In this document: piece by piece, positions 1 to 11,500 of the stretch | Layout of the letters: every line of letters begins with the position of its first letter | Numbering within the stretch: the first letter of the stretch is position 1 | Assembly (NCBI RefSeq): GCF_036370855.1 | Contig: NC_088098.1 | Span: forward strand, 40,551,981 to 40,615,980 | Length of the DNA stretch: 64,000 nt | From: Dromaius novaehollandiae | Lineage: Eukaryota > Chordata > Aves > Casuariiformes > Dromaiidae | Direction: 5' to 3' | The notes under the pieces: model-generated | What the model was told of the DNA's origin: nothing | The model's input: the letters and a program-made list of their open reading frames with translations, nothing else | Databases searched by the model: none | Position numbers and translations under genes: made by a program

Positions 1-343
1 TGGGAAGGTATAGAGAAGACTGAGACAGACTCGACAGAAGTGCACAGAAGTGCAATAGGACAACAGATAAAATGTTCAGAACCAGAAATTCCAAGTAGAT
101 CTTAGGAAAAAAAAAAAGTGAGGGTGGTCAAACACAGAAACAGGTTTCCTAGTGAAGTTGTGAGACATTTACCCTTGGAAATATGTAAAATTCAACTACA
201 CAAGTTTCTGAGCAACCTGATCAAAATGGGCCCTGCTTTGAGCAGAAGACTGGGCCAGACCACTTTTTCAGAGGTCCTTTTCCAACTTGTATTACTGTAT
301 GATCATATGCCCATCACAATGAAATGCATTATATACAAATGCC

Positions 344-368
344 GGGGGGGGGGGGGGGGGGGGGGGGG
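344..368. repeat. (G)25 homopolymer
   Basis: An uninterrupted run of 25 G inside the PAWR intron. It can form a G-quadruplex on the plus strand. Its exact length is prone to sequencing error. Confidence 0.95.
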
Positions 369-3300
369 AGATTTTTAGCTCCTAGTCTTAATCACACTGT
401 CAGACTCATTTTCATGCTTATATGCCTAAGCCACTAGGTGCAAACCACCAAACCAAAAAGCAGTTTATTTTCGTTTTGTAGGAGATCATCAACCTATCAT
501 TCAAACAAATCACTTCCAATTTGAAGATGAGATTAAAACAATCGAATATTTTCAGAGCAATTGCTTACTACAGTGAAGCTTTGAAAAAATTATGGAAGAT
601 AAGTCAGTTTCAGCAGTACTTAGCAGCATGGTCACCTTAGTGCGAACTGATCATATCAATGGTCTGCCCCACCCATTCCACTTTTCAATAAGCTGAGAGG
701 TTGTTTCCACTCTTTACCCTACAGTAATTTTTTTTCCAGATATATCTTGTCTTTTAAGTAGGCTTTACGAACAAAACAATGACGGGACAGACAGTGTTTC
801 AATCTTAAGTGCTGAGAAACAACCTAGAAAGGACACAAAAGCATATTTATCTTTTCAGCCAACTAACATCTACAGAGTTAGGCTTATTGGCTCAATGACA
901 GACCAGCAAGAAATGGCAGCAACTGGCAAGGCTGAACATTAAGAAGCTTTCAACCACCAATTATAACCTAACAAAATACTTTTCTTACTTTCCGTAGAAT
1001 TCAGAACTGAATAAAAGAGGAAATACTTTACTTACATTGCATTTATTTTCCACCCATTTACTGTATCATTTCAGATGATTCACCCCAAAAAAGGAGACTG
1101 AAAAACTAAGAGTGCAATAATGTTTTCCAAATACACCTAATTATTAAAAGGTCATTTTAAAAAACAGCCTTCCTAAAACTGCACTTAGAGATAAATGCTA
1201 AGTCAAAACAATTAGAGGGAAATTAATGGCTTCTGATACTTTTCTACCACTGTCCTTCCCATTCCAGTAGGGATGGGCATTAGATTTTTAAAAAGTCAGT
1301 AAATAATCAGTAAACTAGTAGTTTCTACTTGATTCCTGTGAATTCTGAGCTGCTGATACTGGCCCACAATCTGTTCCTCTATGAAGACAGCCTTGCTAGA
1401 ATCAGCAAGAATCAAGTTATCCCTGTCATCTTTTGAGGAGGAGTTACACTAGTTCCACGTGTATTTTTGGCTGGCATAAACTGCATTGTTTGCCGTATTC
1501 CAAAACAGCACTGTTCCAGTGAATGGAGACCACGAACTTGGAAGGTGTGCAGACAGTGATTTGGAAGCTGCTACGAGGCTTCTGGAAATGAAAATTTTCC
1601 ATGTTTTTATGTTTATTATGCAACCTATTTGACCAAACAACTTACCTAGAAAAGCATCAGGATATTAGAGTATACCTTTGCACATGTGCAAAAGAAGAAC
1701 TGGGATCTAAGCTTGTCATATGCTGAAAAAGATGAAAAAAAAGAATGTGCCCTTTGAACAGATACTGCCCAGGGACTAGGCTGAACAGAATTCACAAGTG
1801 CATCAACAGAGAAACAGACTGAAAGAAGATAACCTCAACATATCAAAATCAGAGTATTTGCCCTTCCCAGGAAAAACAGCTTCTTTTTCCCTGCCATGTC
1901 TGAAGGAAGGACCTTAAATGGAACAGGAATAAAATGAATTTGTTCACAAGGCGAAGCAAGCAGCAGGATGGCCTAATGTAACATGAAGGGTCATCCAGGT
2001 CAAATAAATGTATTTCAGACTTTTGTCATAACACTAATGCCTCTATATGGATGGGAAACGTATCTTCGATCAGGCACAATTTCCCCCCTCCCCCCCCCAG
2101 TATTTTCTGAACAAGTGTTTACCAAGACATTTTTCTTCTAACATACGCAAAAAGAAAGTTGCTTCACAAGAGAAATATACATAGAAGTTAGACAATGCAA
2201 AGATACTTTCTCATTAAGGCAGAGATACAACTAGAGTTGCTCTTTCATTTAACTTAATCCTTAGATAGGGAATGGGCAAAGAAAGATATGCCTTAGGGTA
2301 AACTTCTGGTCAAAAGAATCCAGTCGCTGGTATAGGATTCCACTCCTCTCTCTCATTGTCAGCCATTCAGAGGAGGATTTCAGTTGCTTTCCAACTTACC
2401 CAGTAATTGCTATGCTTGACACATTTGGCATTTAAAGTTTCCTCAAGTTTTTCCAACTGGAACTCAGCAGCCTCCTGTCGATCTACTCAAGTCAGCACGC
2501 TGGACTACGCTGCTAGCAGGAATTCTTTCTTTCCCCACATAAAGAGCACATCTCTCTCTGCTTACTTACGATTCTGTCACTCAGTTTGACAACTACGAGG
2601 CACCACATACGCGTTCCCTTCTAAACTAGCAGTCAAACTCCTGGCAGAAAGCCAAAAGCTTGGTTTCAAGAAGTCATATCCTTACAGGTATTAATAAGAT
2701 GACAATAGATGAACACAAATTGGCTGAACGTCCTAGCAAATTCAACATTTGAAACACTTCTACTTGATTAGTTTCTTCGGTATTTCCCGTAAATGGGTCA
2801 GGAGACTTATGTCTCGATTATGGCAGCCTCATGTGCAACATACACAGATCTAAGTTCTTTACACCTTTTTAAATCATTCATCACCCTGTTACTAACAGAA
2901 TCTGAATTTAGACAACTTCCAGCTGTTAGACAAAAATGTAAACTTTGTCCATAAGTGCATTAATCAAAATCAGTTATCTAACTCTCCTTTCTAGATTGAC
3001 TAAAATTTTGATTATATATATACCTTTTTAAAAAAGGTAACCACAGAAATAGTTGTAATTCTGCTGGTCAGGGTTCAGGGGAAAAAAATCACCAAGACAG
3101 CTATGCCAGCAAAAGCCTCCAGTGTAAACAGTTAAAAAAGTAAAGCTGCACTTTCACCAGTGCAACTTGTTTTGCTTGGCACAGGACTACTATAACAATA
3201 CAAGACATGAGTCTAATAGCATATGTGAATCCTTACAAAACACTGCCAATATAGTATAATGGGAAACCTATGCATTTCTTGGATAGATGTTAGCACAGCT

Positions 3301-6300
3301 GTGAATCAGAAAAATACTACAGTAAACTTAACACCTACATGAAGTGAATACCTACAAACTGAAAAACACCTCTAACATAACTAAAAATAAGTTATACCTC
3401 ACATGCTTTAAAGTCTACATTTACGGATAAAATGCTAATAAGCAAAGAACCACTTCAAAATCCTGCTAGGAAGCTTGACTGGTAAAAATCCTTTCACCAT
3501 CAAGTTGAGAAACATGTTTTGTTAAGAGCAGAGTCAGTAAATTGTGTGTGGGGAGGTTATAAAGCTTAATATTTAAAAAAGCAAGTTTAAGAAGTAATGC
3601 ATATGAGACACAATTAAATTACTTTAACACAACCTTAAGATCTATTAGGAGGCAACAAAACCCAAAGCCCTCAGTACTTGATAGTATTCAGAGCAAAATC
3701 AAATTACAAAGATTCAACAAGCTATCAAGAAACTACTTTATAATCAGTAAAAATGGAAAAAGCTGCAAGTATTTCAGAAGTCATTTTCAAAAGCCATCAG
3801 TACTTAGATAAGCACTGTGAAGATAAAAAACAGCTTTTAATTCTATCACAATGGCCTCTAAATACAAAGTGTCACCACTACTCCCAACCTGTCACCATTT
3901 GTTTTCACAGCTTCCCCTACGGTTTCAGTCTTCTACTGACTTGGACACAAAATGCACTTAACTTTAAATCACAGCTAGCTCTATTACTTTCCTATTGAAC
4001 AGAAGGAAATTAGTCATTAATGAATAATGATCTGCTAACATTTTTCATGCCTATTTTAAGATAGCTGAGACAACACAAACTTTCACTTTCCCTATTCCAC
4101 CCCCCATCATAATATTAAATTCTCTCACTGCATTACAACTGAAATTAGATTTACTGGAAGCAGAAACTGTTTCTAGATTCTCTTGTGGGCCAAGAAGCTT
4201 CTAGGTTTAAGTATCTTCCAAATTTTACAGGCAGTTATCTGCCTTCATTTCAGGGCATCAGCATCTCCTCTTTATCATCATTCTCCACCACAATGCCCTG
4301 CCAATCATAAAAGAGGAGAAGCATAGCATGAAATGATTTATTTTTTTTTTAAACATAGCTAAGACAACAAAATGCCCAACAAAGCTCTAAAAGAGTATCC
4401 AGGGAAAAGTAATATTAAAGCATACCAACAGAGTTAGCAGTGCTAAGTGATTAATTTAGTATGTAGTATATCAAGTCACTATGTATGGCACACTAAAGCT
4501 AAGCTTCACATCTAAAGGAGAAAGAACAATAAATTGGCGTTTTGTAGATTTTAAACTTCATTCTTGTAATGAGTCATCACCTACACAGCAGCCTTCTTTG
4601 GTCCAAATTCAGTTTTATGGTCACACAAAGTCAGGAGAACTTGAACTGAGTATGTTTGAATCAGTGCTTTAAAACATTTTCTCACAAGTAAATAGATATA
4701 TGAAAGAGAGGATAAGTAAATATTCTGTGGAATATTCATTAATGGTTACTCACATCTGAAAATGAACACACAGTTTTTGAAGCTGTCCACCATCAGGAAA
4801 GATCTAGTGTTCTCAAGCTAAGTATCTTAAAAATGTATGCAGTAATGATTAAAAATATTTAAGAAATTTGAAATATTCCAAAAAAGGTAGTTTTGCATAA
4901 ATATGTCAGTCAAAATGTAACACTCATTACTAACGAATTTTCCTATAATACCTGGTACAACAGACATCACCATTTATTAATATCTGACCCTGAATATCCG
5001 ATGGAATGATCAATTGCTAGTTACAGAAATAACTAGTGTAAAAATATAAAAAGCTTCCAAGAAGTGCTAACACATTGTGACAAACCCCCAAATCATCAAG
5101 GCCTAAAAATATATGAAAATAGAGAAGGAGTTGCTTCTCAATGCCCAAATATGTTAAGGTTAATACACACAAACAGACAGACATACACACCCACCCACTC
5201 AACTCTTAACAGTGCAGCAGAAGTTACAGTAGCAAGTCCACAAGGTTCCTGAGCAAAGACTGTGCTTTCCTGGAAAGGAAAGCATATTTTGAGCAAAGTT
5301 CTTCTAAAATAAATAAATAAATAAAATAATAATTTAAAAGCGGGGGGGAGAGAGGAAAAAAGGAACTATCAAAAGACACTAGTTTCAGAAAGAGGGACTG
5401 GGGATGGGGGGCACAGAAGAGACCCTAAAATTAAGTGCTGAACTGCTGTAACATGCAAAAGCAGTATTAACTGGACCATGACTTGGGGAAATGAAGACAT
5501 GGCATTTCTAAAGTTCATAAAGGAGCATAAGAGGGAGGAGTTATTTAGGTGGTTCTGTATTAAACAAACAAACCATGGACTACAGAAGTCTGCACACACT
5601 AAAACCTGACGATTAAAAAAGCCTCGCTTGTATTCATCACTTTCCAAAGCAGCAGTACTCAAGACCCATGTCAGAACACTTCACCTCAAAGACTACGCAA
5701 GTAAGGAAAACCATCACTTCAGTTAAAAAGTGCAGGACCTGTCCTTAAGAACACAATTTTAAAGATTTCCTCCGTCCCTAGAACTCATTCATTCCTCCCC
5801 TCCCGATACCTTCTCACATACAAGTGACTGTGGTGAAAGTGCTTATGATGTCCCAAAGAAAGGATTAGTGACTTCAGGTAGGGAGAACAGGTTCTCACCA
5901 GCTGCTGCTTTAGGAAAAAATACCTTGTTTTTATTGTGATTTTAATAATCACTAGTGTTAATCAAAAGAGGTGATAATACAAGGTTTTTCTACAAGGATG
6001 TTGGTCACCAGTATTAATGCAAAATTGTAGACTAAAACACAGCTTTGCTTAAAGTTTCCTCTGGCCTTTCCTATTAACTGCAAAAAGTTAAAAACTTGGT
6101 TATCATTCTTCTGAATTCCTCTAGGAGTATTATAAATCAATGCCAGATTTTTATACTAGTAGCAAACCACAGAGGACAGTGGTGCTGGCTGATAAAAATA
6201 TCTTCCTCTGCCTTCAAAAAAATGCTCTTTAAACCACTACATTTTTTCCAGTGCAGGAAATTCTTTCGGGTTCCAAGCCGAATAATATTTACACCTGAAC

Positions 6301-6465
6301 ATCTCCCCAGAGCTGATAAATCAGTTTTCTTTCACTACTATTGTTTTGATCTTATTTTAACAAGCACGTATCTCTCAGCTGCGTCTTCCAAAAGTCACTC
6401 TCCACTGACATGAGGATATCCTCCCCCCTCAAAATCACTCTCAGTTGGAGGGCATGTGTATAGAT

Positions 6466-6467
<2 letters not shown>

Positions 6468-6506
<39 letters not shown>

Positions 6507-6572
6507 CACACACACATAACAAGACAGTTATATACAAAACATGTATATATACACACACACACACACACACAC
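6468..6572. repeat. (TG)n / TATATA / (CA)n microsatellite cluster
   Basis: A TG run of about 16 units reads into TATATA and then CA units. A second TATATA followed by about 11 CA units lies 50 bases on. TG and CA arms on one strand are self-complementary, so this is an imperfect inverted repeat as well as a purine-pyrimidine alternating, Z-DNA-prone tract. It lies about 400 bases inside the intron after PAWR exon 2. Confidence 0.9.
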
Positions 6573-6969
6573 AGTGCTCAGCTGTTTGGATGCCCGCTAC
6601 AGCGACGCGGAACACACCTCAGCGTCTGTGCCGAGGCCTCTGTGCTTTTCTGCGTGCTGCAGGAATGAAACCCCACGGCTGCAGCTTTCGCCCAGGCACA
6701 CCACCAGCCCCACGTCGAGGGCAGGCGCGTTAGGAGGGCGGCAGCAGCACCGCCGGCAGCCAGAGCCCGGCTCGGGGCCTGCCCCTCCTTTCCCCCCCCC
6801 ACGCGTGTCCCCGGCCCCGCAGGGGCGATGCTGGGGCTGGGGCTGGGGCCGGGCGCGGCGCGGCGCAGCCCGCCGGGAGGCGCCTGCCGCCGCGCCCGGG
6901 GCTCAGGTGCGGCCGTGGCGGCGGCGGGCGGGCGGGCGGGCGCGCGCGGCGGTCCCCCCGCGGGCTCAC

Positions 6970-7632
6970 CTCGGCGGCCGGGATGTTCACCACACCTGTG
7001 GACCTCCGCTTCTCCCGCAGCTTCCTCTTCTCGATCTGCCCTTTCCCCTTCCTGGCGCTGGGGCCGGCGCTCTTGCCCTTGGCGGCCAGCTTCTCCTCGC
7101 CCTCCGGGGAGCCCGCGGCGGCGGCGGCGGCGGGGGGCTTGGCGGCGGGCTCTGCCCCCCGGCCCCCGGCCAGGGCCGGCAGCGGCTCCTTGGCGGGGGC
7201 GGCGCGGCTCAGGGCGGCGCTGGCGAGGCTGACACAGTGGACGGCCCCGCCGGCGGGGGGCGCCGGCCGCTCGGGCGGGGCGGCCGGGCCGCCCGGGTGC
7301 AGGTTGTTGTTGAGCTCGGCGGAGGACGTGCCCCCGAGCGGCTTGGCCTCGCCCCCGGCCGCTGCCGCCGGGACCAGCGGCGCCTGCTTGGCCCGCATCT
7401 TCTCCCGCTTGGCTTTCCACTCCTCCAGAAAGTCCGTGGTGCTGCCCGCGGCGCTGCGGTAGCCCCCCGTCGCCATGTTCCCGGCGGGGTAGGCGGCGAG
7501 GGCGCCCAGCAGCACCTATGCCACCGCCGCCCGCCCCGAGGCGGCTCTGCCGCTGCCCGCGGAGGCGAGGTCCCGGCGGGGCGGGCGGGAGGGACGGGGG
7601 CGGGGAGACGGGCTCGGAGAAACACAAACACC
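6970..7632 (-). CDS. PAWR: PAWR exon 2: 5'UTR (7477-7632) and first 169 codons (6970-7476)
   Basis: Prostate apoptosis response-4 is a pro-apoptotic regulator that binds WT1, atypical PKC and ZIPK (DAPK3) in nucleus and cytoplasm. The start at 7474-7476 gives MATGGYRSAAGSTTDFLEEW, matching the known Par-4 N-terminus. The middle is Ala/Pro-rich and low-complexity, as is usual for the family. Residues 142-158 form the basic nuclear localisation signal (RKGKGQIEKRKLREKRR), the start of the SAC death domain. Residue 160 (RRST) corresponds to human Thr163, the PKA site needed for killing. The exon ends NIPAAE followed by GTGAGC, phase 0. The 5' border is a strong acceptor (TTTTGTTTCTCTCCAG) at 7633-7634. 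The 169 codons compare with about 172 in human. An in-frame GTG 39 nt upstream is not used as a start. SAC remainder, coiled coil and zipper lie in exons outside the window. Confidence 0.96.
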
Positions 7633-7905
7633 CTGGAGAGAAACAAAAGCGGAGCCGTGAAACATCCACGCCGCGGCCCGTCCTCGTCCTGCCTCCCCGC
7701 GAGCCCCCGCGGCCCGGCCCCCCCACCCCGGAGGACGAGGCGCCGCCAGCGCCCGCCCTCCCTCCCTCAGGCGCAGCGCTCCCGCGGCTCCGACCCAGCG
7801 CGCGTGCCGGTTCCCCCCACCCCATCGCGGCCGCCTCTGCCTGCCCGGGGGGGGGGGGGGGGGCTGCGCCCCCGCGGGTGGGCGCGGAGGGCGCCCGGCG
7901 CTCAC
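7633..7905 (-). other. PAWR: PAWR intron 1 (273 nt, within 5'UTR)
   Basis: Bounded on the minus strand by a consensus donor (GGGAG then GTGAGCG) and a strong acceptor (TTTTGTTTCTCTCCAG). It contains a (G)17 run at 7847-7863 on the plus strand, which is C-rich in the transcript. The intron is inferred from splice signals and from the known PAWR layout, in which exon 1 is untranslated. Confidence 0.6.
7847..7863. repeat. (G)17 homopolymer in PAWR intron 1
   Basis: A run of 17 G in the CpG island. It is a candidate G-quadruplex on the plus strand and i-motif on the minus strand. Confidence 0.9.
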
Positions 7906-8340
7906 CTCCCGCGCGGCGGGGCCGCGGCACCAGGTGAGCGGCACCGCCTCCCGCCGTCCCGGAAGGAGCGGCGCGGCCCCGAGGCTTCCCGAGCGCCCGC
8001 CCTCCCCTTTCCCCATCGCGGCGCGGACAGAGCCGAAGCGAGGGCGGAAACTCCCGAGATGGCCCTTAACAATGGGGCGCGCGCCCAGGGCGGGCAGGGA
8101 GGCCCCGCCCGGCCCGACTCGGCCCGGTGCGCGCTGCGACCTGGCCGCGCCGCGCCGGCTGCCGCCCGCCGCGGGGCCGCAGCGCCGTGCAGCCACCTGC
8201 CCCGCGGAGAGCCCGGGCGGAGGGCGAGGCGCGCGGGGCAGCGGCGCGGGAGCGGGCGAGGGCTGGGGGCGCCGCCAACGGCCAACCGCCAACGGCCAAC
8301 AACGGCCGCGCGGGGTCCCGCGCCGCCTTAGGCCACGCTC
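7906..8340 (-). promoter_or_regulatory. PAWR: Probable PAWR exon 1 (untranslated) and core promoter; 5' end not determinable
   Basis: The minus-strand donor GGGAG/GTGAGC at 7904-7906 marks the end of a non-coding first exon. No TATA box is placed convincingly. The interval contains GC boxes, a SOX-like AACAATG at about 8070 and a tandem CCAACGG array at 8271-8305. The right limit given is only the range in which transcription start is likely. Confidence 0.5.
8271..8305. promoter_or_regulatory. Tandem GCCAAC repeats with Myb-like (CAACGG) and NFI half-site (TTGGC) motifs
   Basis: About five copies of a 6-7 bp unit GCCAAC(G/C). Three copies give CAACGG, which fits the Myb consensus YAACKG. On the minus strand the same units give repeated TTGGC, an NFI half-site. 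It lies some 370 bases upstream of the PAWR exon 1 donor, in the promoter island. Binding is inferred from motif only. Confidence 0.4.
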
Positions 8341-8540
8341 CCATGCAGCGGCGTTTCCCTAAAGCCTCCGGTGAGGGGGATCCCCCCCTCCCCGGCTGCC
8401 CCAACGCGGTTTTGTCCCGGCGGGCCCTGGCGTGAGGAGCTGCCGGGAAGGTGCGGCTGCCGCGGCTCCGGCCGCGCTGTTGGCGTGCAGGACCGGGGGG
8501 GGTGGGGTGGGCGCGGGAGTCGGACCGTGCGCGGCTGCCT

Positions 8541-11500
8541 CACGCTGTCGCTAATAACACGCCAAAAGCCTGACTTTGTGAATTTTTTACTTCGGTTGTC
8601 ACTAGGAACGCTCTGTGTTTGGGGAGAAATACTACAGGAGCCGTGCCGCGTTAACTGAGCGTTCGTGAGTCTCCAAAGCGCGTGATTCGGAGAGGGCTCG
8701 GTGCAGGTTGTGACCGAAAACGCAGCGATCGCTACTCGTTTTGTTGTTTGGCGGCGTTGGTACACAGTAGGAAGACTCCCGAGTTAATCACTCCCACAGC
8801 ATAACAACTTCCTCTTGTCTGCAGCTCTGGTGGGCAGACTGAAGTTATTAGTAGACCTCACTGGTTTCTGCAGACACGAGGTTGAGGCAGAATCTGTGTT
8901 ATCCTGATCTTACCAGAAACAAAGGTGCAAGGGCATTCCCTTCTGTCACTGCGCAAAAGCTTAAAAGATGTCTCATTTGTAAGTAATAGTCTTCACCTCA
9001 GAAAACTTTTTTAGGTATTAGGGAAAACGCACATACAGCGAATGCAATGCAAGTATATAGTTTTCATTTGATTTGTATAAATGATCAAATGGCAAAACCC
9101 GTGTGGCATTTTTTTGCAGGAAAACCTGCCTTGTTTTTTTTCTGAACTCACTATGTCATAACATAGAACCCTGAAAACTGATTGTGGTATTTTTGTAAAT
9201 TTTCAATAGCATTTGCTTAGTCCTGATTTACAAGGGATATGCTAAGGGTAATGAAGGACTGTAGGTGCTGCTTTTCCAGTAGGTTCAGGGAGGTGTGCTG
9301 GAGCAAGATATAAGTTTATGTCAGAGGTACAGGAAATCCAGAAAACCTGTGTTATGTAGCTGGGAGCATATTCTCACAGTTATTCCCCACTTCTCTCATG
9401 CAGATTCAGTTCTGAATTTGTCCATTGAGTTAATAGAATTCCCAAGCAGTTTAGATAATAAACTCTCTAGAAGTTTTTGATTTCTTTTTACATTGTACAT
9501 CTAACAGAATGGAGTCCCCAATGCCTGACTCTAACCTCTTTGTACCCTGCAATATAACAGACTTACCTCATGCACACCGCTTACTACTTTGAGTTTATGT
9601 GCCTCTCTACCCTGTTCTTTTTCTACAGTAATTGGCACTCTCTCACCATACCAGCCTTCTAGTGATAATTCATTTCACTTAGTTCATATCTGATTTCTAC
9701 TTTAGTTTGGGCTTGAGGGTTTTTTGGTGAAGGGGTTAGTTCTGCAGGGGTGTTTATATTTATAAGGAAGTTCAGATACCAGGATCCTCAGTGCAGAAGA
9801 AGCCTCTTTTTTTTCAAGCTAAGATAAAATACCAAAATAAACCAGGAAGTAAATACTGAAAGCATTCTGTAATGTAATTTTGTACTAACTAATACACCTT
9901 AATATTCAACATTATAAAGTTAGTAAAGTTGGTCAAATTTCTACTTGAACATCAAGTGTTTAAAAAAAGTTGACTTAACAAGAATTTTAAGATCTCATCC
10001 CCAAAGCCCCTGCATTCTTATCTGTAGAGTTTTTAAGTAGTTAGAAAGCTATTCAGTTATATTTTTTGAAACATAATTTAGAAAAATTCAGATGAAAGCT
10101 TGTCTGCAAGGTACTTGTCCCATTCTGTCAAATACTGCCTTTAATACAATGAGGTTCTCTTGAGAGAATCAACATAACTGTGACAGTATCAGTATTTTTG
10201 CCCTCACTCACTCTTATACCCCCTGAGCAGCACATCTGGCCAAAAATTTGTAAAAAGAGTCAGATCAGGAAGTTATTATTTATGTTGTATATATGGAGAA
10301 ATAGAGCAATACATTTTAGTTCTTAAAATAACCTCAATTTTCCATTACCTTGGGTCTTCCCAGTTGCTGCTTCAGCCCCTTTGTCTGTGGCAACCATTAG
10401 CAGCTAGCAAGGCTTGGATGTGTTTGCCCTGTTTGGCATCTCTTCTACCCACCCTTTTTATGCATAGGGGATGCTACTGTGGGGTTTTAGCTGGATCTGC
10501 CATTGTTGTTAGATTTTTTTTTAACCTATAAAAAAATGTTGGGTTTTTTTCAGTGCCAAAAAAGCTTTGTGTTCTTTACAGTCTGTTATATATTAACAGA
10601 AGTTATGCTGTGGTGAGTGAGGTTGGGCTTAAGTGCCCACTACAAAAATGCTGACTGTCAGATGTTTGCATCTCAATAAGGTTTTCTGTGCTGGAGAGCT
10701 TTCAGGGATAAAGTCCCAAATAGTTTAAGTATCACACTGCATGTTTTCCTCAGCCACAACTGAGAATAGCTTAATAGGTTGCAAACATTTTTAAAATAGC
10801 ACTTTTCTCTTTTCTTACAAAAAGTCTTAGGGATATTTTTAAGGCCTAGAAACACAGTTCATTTTATTAGCCATGTTTTAAGCTAGCATAATGACAAAGG
10901 ACCTTAAGCCTGAAAGTAGTGTTTTCTATATACTCATCACTGTGGAATGAGACTCTCCCCTAGAGGTAAAATTGCCACCAGGATTTGGTAGGATGGTCTT
11001 GATCTCCTTTGCCAGGCAAAAAGCAAATGCTCCATTTTTCAATTGAGAATAAAAAACATTATTCTTAAAATCTTGAGGAAACGAAGTGCCTTTTGAGATC
11101 AGGCACTTTAAAGCCAGATCCTTTGTAAAAGGTTGCAAGCAGTTTAATATTTCTGTCATTTCTTTTAGAGATTCCACCAAATTAACCAGTCCTATTAAGG
11201 TTCTGTGTACAAGTTTATCTGAACTGTAATCTAGGAAGCAGCAATTTTCACGGGCTGGAAAATAAAACAGTCAACACAATAACATTGTATTATTGGCTGA
11301 GCAAACTAAGGACAACATCCACATTCCTAGACAATGTCTGTTTGCGTGTTATCCCAATGCAATGAACGTTTCTTGTATTTGCTGATCTCTGTGTGCTCTC
11401 CACAGAGACACTGCCTCTATATCACCCTCTTCCGCATCTTTGGAAGCTCTCCCCGAAATCTCTGTTGAGATTACTATATTTGCCTGCCTGTCTCTTACAC

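Larger units (their letters stand above)
1..6969 (-). other. PAWR: PAWR intron 2 (5' part), non-coding
   Basis: This stretch follows the donor of PAWR coding exon 2 and runs off the left edge. I searched the minus strand for the next PAWR exon (the acidic DEYEDDE segment) and for the coiled coil and zipper, and found neither, so the intron exceeds 6.9 kb. Open frames here are short, lack homology that I recognise and have no convincing splice borders. It holds simple repeats, listed separately. Confidence 0.75.
6740..8540. promoter_or_regulatory. PAWR: CpG island covering PAWR promoter, exon 1 and exon 2
   Basis: About 1.8 kb of very GC- and CpG-rich DNA stands out sharply from AT-rich flanks. 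It spans the coding exon, the short first intron and upstream sequence, as expected for a TATA-less housekeeping-type promoter. Several GC boxes (GGGCGG type) are visible. The ATG itself sits in a YY1-like context on the minus strand (ACATGGCGAC). The transcription start cannot be fixed from sequence but should lie upstream of the exon 1 donor at 7906, probably within about 7.95-8.35 kb. Confidence 0.85.

Noticed and set aside
6541..8331. 596-codon plus-strand open frame across the CpG island, and other long frames in 6.6-8.8 kb
   Set aside because: GC-rich DNA is poor in stop codons. The real product is PAWR exon 2 on the minus strand, and the other frames are Arg/Pro/Ala-rich shadows.
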